From an uncultured Eggerthellaceae bacterium (lineage in GTDB: Bacteria; Actinomycetota; Coriobacteriia; Coriobacteriales; Eggerthellaceae): 32,779 bases of DNA. Below the pieces are notes generated by a model, which worked only from the letters and a program-made list of their open reading frames with translations, was not told the DNA's origin and did not search any database. Numbering within the stretch: the stretch's first letter is position 1; each line of letters starts with the position of its first letter. The translations under genes were made by a program, and so were the position numbers. Below are positions 9,864 to 19,468 of the stretch, one piece after another. Location: positions 1-32,779 of the forward strand of contig CANQTB010000004.1 of NCBI GenBank assembly GCA_947626665.1, in the 5' to 3' direction.

Positions 9864-10517
9864 TCACTCCGCTATCCGCAACATTCGAGACGCCCATCGC
9901 AGAAGCAACGCGGTGGCATCCTCGAAGCTCTGATCGTCGAGCTCTTTCGTCGCCAGAGCGAGAATCTGCCGCTCCTCATCGTTTATGCGCTCGACGAGTT
10001 CCGATGTGCGAGCGTAGTAATTACCCGTATCAAGCCACACCCGCGCCTGCATGACGAAGCGGGCGGTCTTGACATGGGCGGCAACGGCTCCAAAGTCGCG
10101 CCCGTGGAGAAAGTTGTGGCTGCAGGCATGATAGATGTTGCCGGCGCCCATGCGTATGGCCGCGCGGGCATCATCGGCGGCCGGCCGCTCGATCAGGTCA
10201 TCAATGACACCGACGATGCTTTTGGTGTCGAAGTAAAACTGGAAAAGATCGCCCCTATCCCAGGCTTTAAGCTCGTCAACCCCTGAGACGAAGCCGCAGA
10301 GCAGCTCAGAGTGCTTCATGGCATCGGTCAGGTCGCGGTAGCGTCTGAGATCGTCGATATCGACGGAATCGAGTATGAATACGACATCAATGTCGCTGTC
10401 GGCTCGCGCTTCGCCGCGACCTCGGGAGCCCTGTAGGCCGATGAAACGGATGCGATCTCCAAACGCACCTTTCATGGCGGTAACGTAGTTCGTCATCCAT
10501 TGCTCCATGTCGATCAT
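9864..10517 (-). CDS. Nucleotidyltransferase-fold protein (pol-beta superfamily; adenylyltransferase-like)
   Basis: 217 aa; FIGLQGSRGRGEARADSDIDVVFIL (GSxGxG..DSDID) plus a helical C-terminal part. Confidence 0.75.
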   Translation of the reverse strand: MIDMEQWMTNYVTAMKGAFGDRIRFIGLQGSRGRGEARADSDIDVVFILDSVDIDDLRRYRDLTDAMKHSELLCGFVSGVDELKAWDRGDLFQFYFDTKSIVGVIDDLIERPAADDARAAIRMGAGNIYHACSHNFLHGRDFGAVAAHVKTARFVMQARVWLDTGNYYARTSELVERINDEERQILALATKELDDQSFEDATALLLRWASRMLRIAE

Positions 10518-10700
10518 TGAGTGTCCCCATTCTTATGGCGATCCACATCATTGTCGCTCTCCAAAACCGTCCGCTATCGTTCTATTCCCCATACATGATG
10601 CCAGGTTTCGTTGTAACTGAGGGATTACGCAATCACGGCGCTTGGGCACTACTTGCAGATCGTCCGGCCCGCAGCATCGCTTAGTATGGGTGTCGTCTTG

Positions 10701-10967
10701 CTATTCATCATCCTCTTCGAGGGCGTCGTCGTCTCCATCGTCGCAAGCAACCTTGATCTTGTCGGTCGCATCCCAGGCGTTGTCCACGAGCTCGACGCTT
10801 TTCTGAACATCTACACTGAGGGCCCTAAGCTCACCTTCTTGAACCGGCATATCGGGCAGCCCGTCAATTACGCGCCCGATTATGGCGATGACGCCCGTTA
10901 AGATTTCCGATGCTTCGGAAAGACTGTCGTTGATGAGGATCTTCGCTTGCCTAAGACCGTTTTCCAT
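10701..10967 (-). CDS. Small hypothetical protein with acidic tail
   Basis: 88 aa; gaggagg RBS upstream of ATG; tail CDDGDDDALEEDDE. Confidence 0.45.
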   Translation of the reverse strand: MENGLRQAKILINDSLSEASEILTGVIAIIGRVIDGLPDMPVQEGELRALSVDVQKSVELVDNAWDATDKIKVACDDGDDDALEEDDE

Positions 10968-11730
10968 TTTGGACGCCTCCTCGCGGCGGTGGGCATGAAA
11001 GCCCGTGGGCCCGGTAGAATGGAGCTATCGCGGAGGCTGCTTCCTTAAGCATGAAGGAAAGCATCCACCACGGTTACCAGGCCGGATTCCGTTGGGCGTC
11101 CAACATCCTCGAAGGCAGATGCTCTCCTTGATGGATGTTGGTATTCGATTCAACGGCGCCCGCCTCACGACGGGCATCCGACCTGGTGCCCATCATTGTA
11201 ATGGATGCGACTAAACTTCAGGTATCTCGTATGAATGGCACTGCGGTAAACGCGCATTATCAGCTCGCTATCAAGCAAGTCGATGACTCTAACGGCGTCT
11301 TGAGCGCCTGGCCTTGGGTTCTCGCCGAAACGTTTTATCACGCCGGTCTCTGGCATTTCGTCTTCACCTCATACAACGCTCTCATCAACTGCGTTTCCAA
11401 CCTTGCAACAGGCTGACAAAACCGCTGCTATCATTCGTCGCTGCTCCCATCACCGTCTTGACCTCCCTGCCGGCTGCCCACCGAGGGTCGCCTTTCACGC
11501 AACGCGCAGGTTCGCAGATGAGGGCTTGTCCCTTGCAAGGGTCGGCGACACTTTTTCAATGCTTATGGCTATCCTCGGGACCGCTCTCATAACCATTGAA
11601 AAACTGACGCCAACGAAGACCTCCCGATGGTTGGCTTCGCCTTTGCCCCCTTGCAATGGCGCCCTCACCCGCGCACGTCCGCCTTGCGAGGCGGCCCAAC
11701 GGGGGCAGCCCAAAGACAAGGAGGTCAATC

Positions 11731-12090
11731 ATGTCGAATCTGAAGAGTCGTGCCGTGAAAGCCGCGGAGAAATTCCTCGCCTGCAAAGGCTACGATGTGC
11801 TGGAGACCGAATGGAGCTGTTTTGCCGGAGAGATCGACATCATCGCCCGCGATGGCGACACCATCGTCTTCGCCGATGTGAACGCCAAAGATGCCGGAGC
11901 CACAGGCTTTCCTGAAGAGTCCCGCTCGAAATCCGATCGTGAGCGCCTGGAGAAGATCGCGCTCGCCTACCTGGCCGATCACGATACTGGCGAGTTGCGC
12001 ATCCGCTTCGATGACATCGCCCTTGTGGTCCTCGGAGGAAACCGCGCCATCGTTCGCCATCACGTCAACGCTCTTGGGGCCGCCGCTTAA
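11731..12090 (+). CDS. YraN/UPF0102-family nuclease-like protein
   Basis: Start ATG 11731 with aaggagg RBS; AAEKFLACKGYDVLETEWSCFAGEIDIIARDGDTIVFADVNAKD resembles the UPF0102 core (GEIDLI..VFVEVK). Confidence 0.8.
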   Translation: MSNLKSRAVKAAEKFLACKGYDVLETEWSCFAGEIDIIARDGDTIVFADVNAKDAGATGFPEESRSKSDRERLEKIALAYLADHDTGELRIRFDDIALVVLGGNRAIVRHHVNALGAAA

Positions 12091-12169
12091 GACCTCCGAA
12101 GCGCCTCCGCCCCTTTAGCTGGCGCGGCCTCGGGCTCAACGCTCGGGGTCGCGCCCTTTCTCATGTCCA

Positions 12170-15100
12170 TCAACGCTCAACGGCGCCGACGACGAGATGC
12201 TCGCCGAGACCGGTGCGTGCCCGCATGAGCTCGGTGATTCGCGCACGGGCGTCACTCAGGCTCTCCCGATGGGCGAATGCGCCGATCGGTGCCGGCTCTG
12301 CAATCGGCGCGCCATCGTCGCGGCGGGGTGTCGGCGCAGGGTCTCGCTCGACGTCATGCGAAGCCCCTTCGACGTGATCCCGCGCAGACTCATCCGAATC
12401 GGCGATATCAGAGGGCGCTTCATGGCCATCCATGTCAAGCGCTGCGTTGAGCTCGGCGAGCCGCGCGCTTTTGGACGTGAGCTCGGCTTCCTCGGCGAAG
12501 GGCTTGTCAAGCTCCGCCTTGGAGGCCTCCATTTGGTGATGGAGCTCCTGGAGGCGCTCTTTGGCCTCCTCCAAGCGATCGGGCAGGTGCGCGAGGGCGT
12601 TGTCGATGCGGATGAGATTTCCATGGACGCTTGTGCCAAGCTCGACGGTGTGGGAGGCCGCGCCCCGCAAGGTGAGCTTGTAGTCGAAGCCGGAAAACGA
12701 GGCCACCATCGAAAAGCCCCGATAGTTTCCGATATCGACTGGCTTGGAGAGCTTCGATTGCTTGCACGCCGCGATCATCGCCTCGCCGGCCTCGGCCTTT
12801 TCCGTGAAGAACCGGCCACCCACCGTCATGCCGCCAAACTCTCCATCGGGCGCTGTGTGGGCATTAAGCGTTTCAATGTCGCGCTCGTAAGCCGCAATCG
12901 ACTCCTCGGTTTTGGCGATGCGTTCGGGGATGCGCATGAGGATGTCGTCTTGAAGGCGGAAGCGCTGGCTTTCGAAGTCGGACTTGAGCACTTTGAGGCG
13001 CGCCACCTCGACATCGAGGTCCATCTTCTCCTTGATGCGCGCGTCTCCCGCGCATAGAGCCTTGATCTCGGCATAGGAAAGCGCCGTCTCGTCGATGTCC
13101 TCGCAGCTTCGCACGGGGGATTTCGAGGTCATGATCTGGCTGATGAACCTCTGCTTGTTTTCCACGGTCTGCCAAAGATAGGCGTCAAAGGTGTTTTCGG
13201 TGACGTATCGATAGATGCGCACGAGAGGGTTGGCGTTTCCCTGGCGCACGATACGCCCCTTTCGCTGCTCCAGGTCACCTGGCCTCCACGGGCAATCGAG
13301 ATCGTGCAGGGCGATGAGACGATCCTGCACGTTTGTGCCGGCGCCCATTTTCTGGGTGCTTCCCATAAGCACCCGCACGCTGCCCGCGCGCACGGAGGCG
13401 AAGAGCTCCTTTTTGCGAACTTCGGTGTTGGCGTCGTGAATGAAGGCGATCTCATCTTCGGGAATGCCGCCCGCGATGAGCTTTGCCTTGATGTCGTCGT
13501 ACACCGAAAACTCGCCCTCGCCATCGGCTTTACCCTTGGGCGTTGAGATGTCGCAGAACACGAGCTGGGTGAGCTTGTCCGTGGCTCCCTCCCGATAGAT
13601 GGCGAGGATGTTTTTCACGCAGAGGTTCACTTTGCTTCCCGGATCGTCGGGCAAAAGAGGATTCACGATGCGCTGGTCGAGCCCGAGCTTGCGGCCATCC
13701 GAGGTGATCTTGAGCATGTTGTCGACGCTTGGGTCCACCAGCCGATTGTGCACCTTGGCCGCGCGCTCGGAGAGCGTGGCAACCATCTCGCGCTGGTGAT
13801 CGGTGGGCTTGGCCACGACGTTGTGATATTCCACATCGGGAACATCGAGCCCGAGCTCGTCTGCGGTCTTGATGTCTGCGGCTTCCTTCCAAAGCGTCAT
13901 GAGCTCAGGGACGTTGTGGAACTTGGCGAAGCGGGTGCGGGCGCGATACCCCGTGCCCTCGGGCGCAAGTTCGATGGCGGTCACGGTCTCGCCGAAGACG
14001 CTCGCCCAGCTATCGAAGTGCGCAAGCCCCCGCTCTGTGAGCATGTCGTGCTGAAGGTAGCGCATCATGGTGTAAAGCTCGGTCATGGAGTTTGACACAG
14101 GCGTGCCGGTGGCGAACACGACACCGCGTCCGCCGGTGATTTCGTCGATGTAGCGGCACTTGAGCAGCATGTCGCTTGACTTCTGGGCCTCCGAGGTGGA
14201 AAGGCCGGCGACGTTTCGCATCTTCGTGTAGAGAAAGAGGTTTTTGTAGGAGTGGGCCTCGTCCACAAAGAGCCTGTCGCAGCCGAGCTCTTCGAAGGTG
14301 ACCACATCGTCTTTACGCTCCTCATTGTTGAGCTTCTCCAAACGGGCCTGAAGCGACTTGCGCGTCTTTTCCATCTGCTTGATCGTATAACGCGCGCCCT
14401 CCTCCTCTTTGAGCTCGGCGATGCCCTGCTCGATTTCATCGATCTGGGCCGTGAGAAAGCGGACTTGACGCTCGCGTGAGAGCGGTATCCGCTCCAGCTG
14501 ACTGTGACCGAGGATGACCGCATCCCAGTTCCCCGTGGCGATGCGGGAGCAGAACTTCTTGCGGTTCGCGCGCTCGAAGTCGCGCTTTTTGGCCACGAGG
14601 ATGTTTGCCGCCGGATAGAGCCGCAAAAACTCCGACGCCCATTGCTCGGTGAGGTGGTTCGGCACGGCGATTAGCGATTTCGTGCAAAGCCCGAGGCGCT
14701 TCGATTCCATGGCGGCCGCTGCCATCTCGAAGGTCTTGCCGGCCCCCACCTCGTGGGCCAAGAGCGTGTTTCCACCATAGAGGATGCGCGCAATGGCGTT
14801 TGTCTGATGCGGGCGCAGCGTGATCTCGGGGTTCATGCCAGCGAAGGCTATGTGGCTGCCGTCGTATTCCCGAAGCCTCACGGCGTTGAAAAGCTCGTTG
14901 TACTTTTGCGTGAGCGCGCGCCTGCGCTCCGGATCGCTCCAGACCCACGAGCTCCAAGCGTCTTTGATCATCTGCTGCTTTTGCTGGGCTTTGGTGGTCT
15001 CGGCCTTGTTGAGAACGCGGTGCTTTTTGCCCTCTGCGTCCTCCACGGTGTCATAGATGCGCACATCGCGCAGATTCAACGTGTCTTCCAGGATGCGGTA

Positions 15101-18100
15101 GGCATTAGCCCGCGGGGTGCCGTAGGTGGTGCGCGCCGCCACATCCCGATACGACGTGCGCGTCTTTCCCTCCACCCGCCATTCACCGGTGACGTTTGCG
15201 TACTTCACGCGGACGTTGCGCCGCTCATAGCGGGGCGTCTCGAACGTCTCGTGCATGAACTGCTCAACGTAGGACACATCCACCCAGGTGGCCCCAAGCC
15301 TGACATCGATCTCGGTGGCATCGAGGTCTTTGGGCTTCGCCTGTGTGAGCGCCTCGATGTTTGAGCGCACCGACCCTCGACGCTCATCGTTCTCATCCAT
15401 CGCTTCCAGCAGGTTTTCGTGGGCGCCGAGCTTTTTCCGTATGTCGCCGGATAAAAACTCATCGGCGGCAACGTAGGGAGCGCTCTCCTGTGAAAAGTCT
15501 TGGAAGATGACACCTTGAAGCTCGTCTACGAGCGCAGACGCCTCACGTCCCGTGAGACGCTCCATAAGTTCCACGTCGACGCGCCCCGCCTCGGCGATGG
15601 AGACCGAGAGCGCCTCGGCGGCGGTGTCGGCGTGATCGGCCGGAACGTGTGAGCGGATGGTGCGCTCAAAAAACATATCCGCTTTACGAGAGGGGTTTCC
15701 CTCTTCATCGAGAATCTCCAATGAGCAGAGGAGCGGATATGAGCTGTCATCGGAAAACGCGAGCGAGTTTGCGCGGGAGTTGAGAGCACCGAAGCGTTTG
15801 GTGAAGCTGTCATAGAGGATGGTGAGCTCGGCCTGGGCGTCATGCACATCATCATCGGTTGCATCTTTCAGCTGTAGATCGATGAGGTGCCGCGTGCAAT
15901 CGCGAAGCGCGATCATTCCCTTCACGCGCTCGGCGGCGGTCGCATTGAGTGTGCGCCGTGTCATGACGCTTCCCTCGCGGAAATAGATGTCGCTACCGAC
16001 AAGCGCAAATGAGAAGTTTTTAACCGATGGGTTGGCGGGAATCGTCTCCCGTGTCGCCTCTGTCCGGTTGGCCTCGTCGATGCTTAAGGCCTCCGCAGGC
16101 TCGAAGGTGCCGCGAATCGAGCGCACGGCGTGCTCCAAAAGCTCGCCGAGTTCGGCGCCCGCGAAGGACTTCACCGTGAGCTCGTCGTGGCCGTATTGGG
16201 TGGAGCGATCGGTGATCTCTCCGAGCACCATCTCGGGGTGATCGATGAAGTAGCGGTTGAGTGTGTAGCCTTCGGGCGTTGTTCCCACCTCGACCCAGCT
16301 CGGAGTCTCGGCAGAAGGAATCTCGCGCTTTTTCAGAAAGAGGATGTCTGAGACCACCTCGGTGCCCGCATTGGCCTTGAAGGCGTCATCGGGAAGGCGT
16401 ATCGCGCCCAAAAGATCGGCGCGGCTCGCGATATAGCGGCGGGCGTCGTCTTTTTGCTTGTCCATGGTGTAGCGCGAGGTGACAAAGGCCACGATGCCGC
16501 CCGGTCGCACCTGATTAAGCGTCTTTGCGAAGAAGTAGTCGTGGATGGGAAAGCCGTAACGTTCAAAGGCCCTATCGGCCACCTGGTATTGGCCAAAGGG
16601 CACGTTTCCGACGGCGAGATCGAAGAAGTCCTCGCGCTCGGTCTTCTCAAAGCCCGTGATCTCGATTTGAGCTTCGGGATAGAGCAGCTTCGCGATGCGC
16701 CCGCTTAGAGAATCGAGCTCCACGCCATAGAGCTTCGAGTCTTTCATGGACTCGGGCAAAAGCCCGAAGAAGTTTCCAATGCCGCACGCGGGCTCAAGGA
16801 CGTTTCCACCTTGAAAGCCGAAGGACTCGATCGCGCTATAGATGGCCTTTATGACCGTGGGACTCGTGTAGTGAGCGTTTAAGGTCGAGGCCCGCGCGAG
16901 CGCGTACTCGTCATCGGTGAGCAGCTCTTTAAGCTCGGCGTGTTCCTGCGCCCAGGACGGCTTCGCCTCATCGAACACATCGGGGATGCCTCCCCAGCCC
17001 ACGTAGCGTGAAAGCGTCTCTTGCTCATCGGGCGTGGCGGGACGGTTTTCAGCCTCGATGTGCTTGAGCGTGCGTATGGCCTCCACGTTCATCTGATACT
17101 TGGCCTTGGGGCCGCCGTGGCCAAGCGCGTCATCTGTGATGCGGAAGTTCGTCGCCCGCTGTATCGGCTTCGCCTCTACGACGCTTTCAGGTGCGCCACC
17201 ACGAACACCAGTGCTGATGTCTGGCATCTTTTCAGTCTCGCCAGCGAGATCGAAAAGTGATTGCTCGCCGTCAAGCTGCGCGATTGGAGGAAGGGCGCTT
17301 GAGAGCTCTTCTCGGGATTCCTCAAAGCGTTTTCTCTCATCGGGCGTGAGGTAGTCATCGCGCAAGGCGATTGAGCGCAGATGACGCTCAAGCTCGGGCC
17401 AGCCAAACGTCGCCTCTTGGCGCACGTCCCCGAAGGTCCAAACGCGAAGACCGCGCGCTGAATAATCGGCGAAAGCGCTCGTCCCATCATGAAGCGTGAT
17501 CGAGTGGCCGCCTATGCCGTATTCGCCCTTGAGGAACTTGATGGCGTCTTGGGCGCTCGGCCGCCGTTCATACAGTGCGCGGATGCGCAGCTTGCCGTTC
17601 TCAAACCCGCTTCCTCGGCGAAGCTCCGCTTCGATGTCGGCGGGTGAAAGCGCAAGCACGCCCACGGGCGTGACAGCATTCGACTCAACGGATGCGGAGG
17701 GCTCTTCGTCAAGATTGAGGTTTAGTTGCAGATGAGCTCGTCGATCACGATTTCCTCCGCTTGCGCCCGGCAGGTGTTCATGAGCCCCACCCACCTCATC
17801 TGATCGTGGGCTTTGAGGTTCTCGGTCACTCCCGCCCGCTGCGCGAACGTGCTCGTGAGTTCCTCCATCCGGCTCCTCGCCGTCTCGTCGATCTCGATCA
17901 GGTGAGCCGTGAGCGTCCCCGAGAGCAGAAGCTCGTTGTAGAGGACCGGTCGATGTTCCTTGAGATAGCGCTTCCTCATGGAGCCCCACCGGGTGAGCGT
18001 CACCTCGGTCTTCGGGCTTTGACTCTCGTCGCTTCTGTTCATCTGCTCGTCCATGGTCATTCTCCTCACTTACATTACGGCTTTTGGTGGCGCGTCCTAT

Positions 18101-18796
18101 ATCTTGCAAAACATCACGCGCAAGCGTTGAGGTGGCAACGCCAAGCGCACGCACAGCCTCGGGCGTCGCAAGCACCGTCGCTTGTGCGACGTTCGCTTCG
18201 AGCGTGCGCAATCCATCTGGATCAAGTCCGCAACGGGCGTAGAGCACTCGCGTGACGCTCATCCCTAATGCCTGCGCAAACGCCTCTCGGTCATCCTCGC
18301 TGGCGTCGGGGCCGAGCGTGTCGCGTCCGTTGTCGCGAAGCCACGCATTCCCGAGCCTATGGGCGATCTCTGAGAGCTGGCGTTCAAGGCCTGCGCTTGC
18401 ATCGGCATCGTAGGCCTTGGAAAGTTCAAGCGCCACGCTGCGTTTTTGAGAATCTTGAAGCCGCCACTGGCCAAGCGGGCGCGCATTGGCGCGCATAGCG
18501 GTGTCGGACACGTCGAACACGTAACGCAGTCGCGGCGCATCCCCGGCGTCATCTATGAGCGCTATGCCCTTTGAGCCGCGCTTCACATAGCGGCCCATCT
18601 TCTGAGACCAGAAATCGTATTCGGCGAGCGCGGTGGCATCAGGGCGCTGGGCGAAGATGAGCACCTGCTCGGCGAAGGTGTACTTGTAGTTTTGCGCCGC
18701 CGTGTCGAGAAAGCGCGCCCACTGCTCGCCATCGCCTATGAATCCGTCGATGGTGCGATGGGCGAGCTCGGTGTAGCTATCGAGTTTGGTGGCCAT
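12170..18796 (-). CDS. Giant N6-adenine methylase / SNF2-type helicase protein of ICEs
   Basis: 2208 aa; N-terminal ICE module (YKYTFAEQVLIFAQRPDATA), methylase VLEPACGIGNFFGLLPE and GNVPFGQYQ, helicase LLAHEVGAGKTFEMAAAAME, LFVDEAHSYKN, FATGTPVSNSMTELY, MGSTQKMGAGTNVQDRL...QRKGRIVRQGN. Confidence 0.9.
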   Translation of the reverse strand: MATKLDSYTELAHRTIDGFIGDGEQWARFLDTAAQNYKYTFAEQVLIFAQRPDATALAEYDFWSQKMGRYVKRGSKGIALIDDAGDAPRLRYVFDVSDTAMRANARPLGQWRLQDSQKRSVALELSKAYDADASAGLERQLSEIAHRLGNAWLRDNGRDTLGPDASEDDREAFAQALGMSVTRVLYARCGLDPDGLRTLEANVAQATVLATPEAVRALGVATSTLARDVLQDIGRATKSRNVSEENDHGRADEQKRRESKPEDRGDAHPVGLHEEALSQGTSTGPLQRASALGDAHGSPDRDRRDGEEPDGGTHEHVRAAGGSDREPQSPRSDEVGGAHEHLPGASGGNRDRRAHLQLNLNLDEEPSASVESNAVTPVGVLALSPADIEAELRRGSGFENGKLRIRALYERRPSAQDAIKFLKGEYGIGGHSITLHDGTSAFADYSARGLRVWTFGDVRQEATFGWPELERHLRSIALRDDYLTPDERKRFEESREELSSALPPIAQLDGEQSLFDLAGETEKMPDISTGVRGGAPESVVEAKPIQRATNFRITDDALGHGGPKAKYQMNVEAIRTLKHIEAENRPATPDEQETLSRYVGWGGIPDVFDEAKPSWAQEHAELKELLTDDEYALARASTLNAHYTSPTVIKAIYSAIESFGFQGGNVLEPACGIGNFFGLLPESMKDSKLYGVELDSLSGRIAKLLYPEAQIEITGFEKTEREDFFDLAVGNVPFGQYQVADRAFERYGFPIHDYFFAKTLNQVRPGGIVAFVTSRYTMDKQKDDARRYIASRADLLGAIRLPDDAFKANAGTEVVSDILFLKKREIPSAETPSWVEVGTTPEGYTLNRYFIDHPEMVLGEITDRSTQYGHDELTVKSFAGAELGELLEHAVRSIRGTFEPAEALSIDEANRTEATRETIPANPSVKNFSFALVGSDIYFREGSVMTRRTLNATAAERVKGMIALRDCTRHLIDLQLKDATDDDVHDAQAELTILYDSFTKRFGALNSRANSLAFSDDSSYPLLCSLEILDEEGNPSRKADMFFERTIRSHVPADHADTAAEALSVSIAEAGRVDVELMERLTGREASALVDELQGVIFQDFSQESAPYVAADEFLSGDIRKKLGAHENLLEAMDENDERRGSVRSNIEALTQAKPKDLDATEIDVRLGATWVDVSYVEQFMHETFETPRYERRNVRVKYANVTGEWRVEGKTRTSYRDVAARTTYGTPRANAYRILEDTLNLRDVRIYDTVEDAEGKKHRVLNKAETTKAQQKQQMIKDAWSSWVWSDPERRRALTQKYNELFNAVRLREYDGSHIAFAGMNPEITLRPHQTNAIARILYGGNTLLAHEVGAGKTFEMAAAAMESKRLGLCTKSLIAVPNHLTEQWASEFLRLYPAANILVAKKRDFERANRKKFCSRIATGNWDAVILGHSQLERIPLSRERQVRFLTAQIDEIEQGIAELKEEEGARYTIKQMEKTRKSLQARLEKLNNEERKDDVVTFEELGCDRLFVDEAHSYKNLFLYTKMRNVAGLSTSEAQKSSDMLLKCRYIDEITGGRGVVFATGTPVSNSMTELYTMMRYLQHDMLTERGLAHFDSWASVFGETVTAIELAPEGTGYRARTRFAKFHNVPELMTLWKEAADIKTADELGLDVPDVEYHNVVAKPTDHQREMVATLSERAAKVHNRLVDPSVDNMLKITSDGRKLGLDQRIVNPLLPDDPGSKVNLCVKNILAIYREGATDKLTQLVFCDISTPKGKADGEGEFSVYDDIKAKLIAGGIPEDEIAFIHDANTEVRKKELFASVRAGSVRVLMGSTQKMGAGTNVQDRLIALHDLDCPWRPGDLEQRKGRIVRQGNANPLVRIYRYVTENTFDAYLWQTVENKQRFISQIMTSKSPVRSCEDIDETALSYAEIKALCAGDARIKEKMDLDVEVARLKVLKSDFESQRFRLQDDILMRIPERIAKTEESIAAYERDIETLNAHTAPDGEFGGMTVGGRFFTEKAEAGEAMIAACKQSKLSKPVDIGNYRGFSMVASFSGFDYKLTLRGAASHTVELGTSVHGNLIRIDNALAHLPDRLEEAKERLQELHHQMEASKAELDKPFAEEAELTSKSARLAELNAALDMDGHEAPSDIADSDESARDHVEGASHDVERDPAPTPRRDDGAPIAEPAPIGAFAHRESLSDARARITELMRARTGLGEHLVVGAVER
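17722..18069 (-). CDS. tnpV: TnpV-like transposon-encoded protein, overprinted in another frame inside the methylase/helicase gene
   Basis: MRKRYLKEHRPVLYNELLLSGTLTAHLIEIDETARSRMEELTSTFAQRAGVTENLKAHDQMRWVGLMNTCRAQAEEIVIDELICN matches the TnpV pattern as I recall it. Same strand as the 2208-aa ORF, different frame (checked by codon-level reading of 17722-17800). Confidence 0.75.
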   Translation of the reverse strand: MRRMTMDEQMNRSDESQSPKTEVTLTRWGSMRKRYLKEHRPVLYNELLLSGTLTAHLIEIDETARSRMEELTSTFAQRAGVTENLKAHDQMRWVGLMNTCRAQAEEIVIDELICN

Positions 18797-19468
18797 GTCA
18801 TCGCCATCCCAAAGGGTTTAAGACAGCTGGCGATGACGGCGAAAGGGCAAGACAGGCCATGGCATAGCCTTCTTCCTGTAATTACGTTTTGGGAGACAAG
18901 TCCACGACGACGCTCGCCAAAGGCGCTGCATCCGCTCATGGAAAGGCGATGATGTGTGCCGCCGCGTCATGCCGGCGGCTCGGGCCCGCTGTCAAAAGCC
19001 CGGATGGTATTAGAGAAGAAATCTCGCCTTCACTGGTATTTTCCCACGAAACGCCCCGTCTGAACAATAATTCGGCAATTTCACATCCTGTTTGCCCAAA
19101 GTCGGCGAATGCCCCAAACCAACCGTTAAGCCTCCTACCTCTACGTGTCTGATAACGATTTCGCTCGAGCGCGTTCATTCCCGCCATAGCGGGCAATTTT
19201 TCGCGGCCTACGCGGCCGCCTCGCGGCAGGGCATGCAGCCCTGCACCCGCTCCCTTCCCTCAAGCGCCGGGTGGCTTGCCATAGGCCGAGCCTGTCGCCG
19301 CCAAACCTCACGACATCTCCACAAAGCCGCTTCGCGCCTTGGTGCAGATGACGCGCACACGCTTCGTGAAGCTTGTCGCTTTCGGCCCGTCCCATGGCGT
19401 GGGGCACTTAAGCCGAGTGCGTGCGAGCCGCAATCGGCGGCAAGCGATTCATCCAAGGAGGTCAGCAA

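Noticed and set aside
11135-11416. 93-aa plus-strand ORF
   Set aside because: No convincing RBS, domain or neighbour context; overlaps other unsupported ORFs.
12197-13057. 286-aa plus-strand ORF
   Set aside because: Antisense to the helicase C-terminal region; no recognisable domain.
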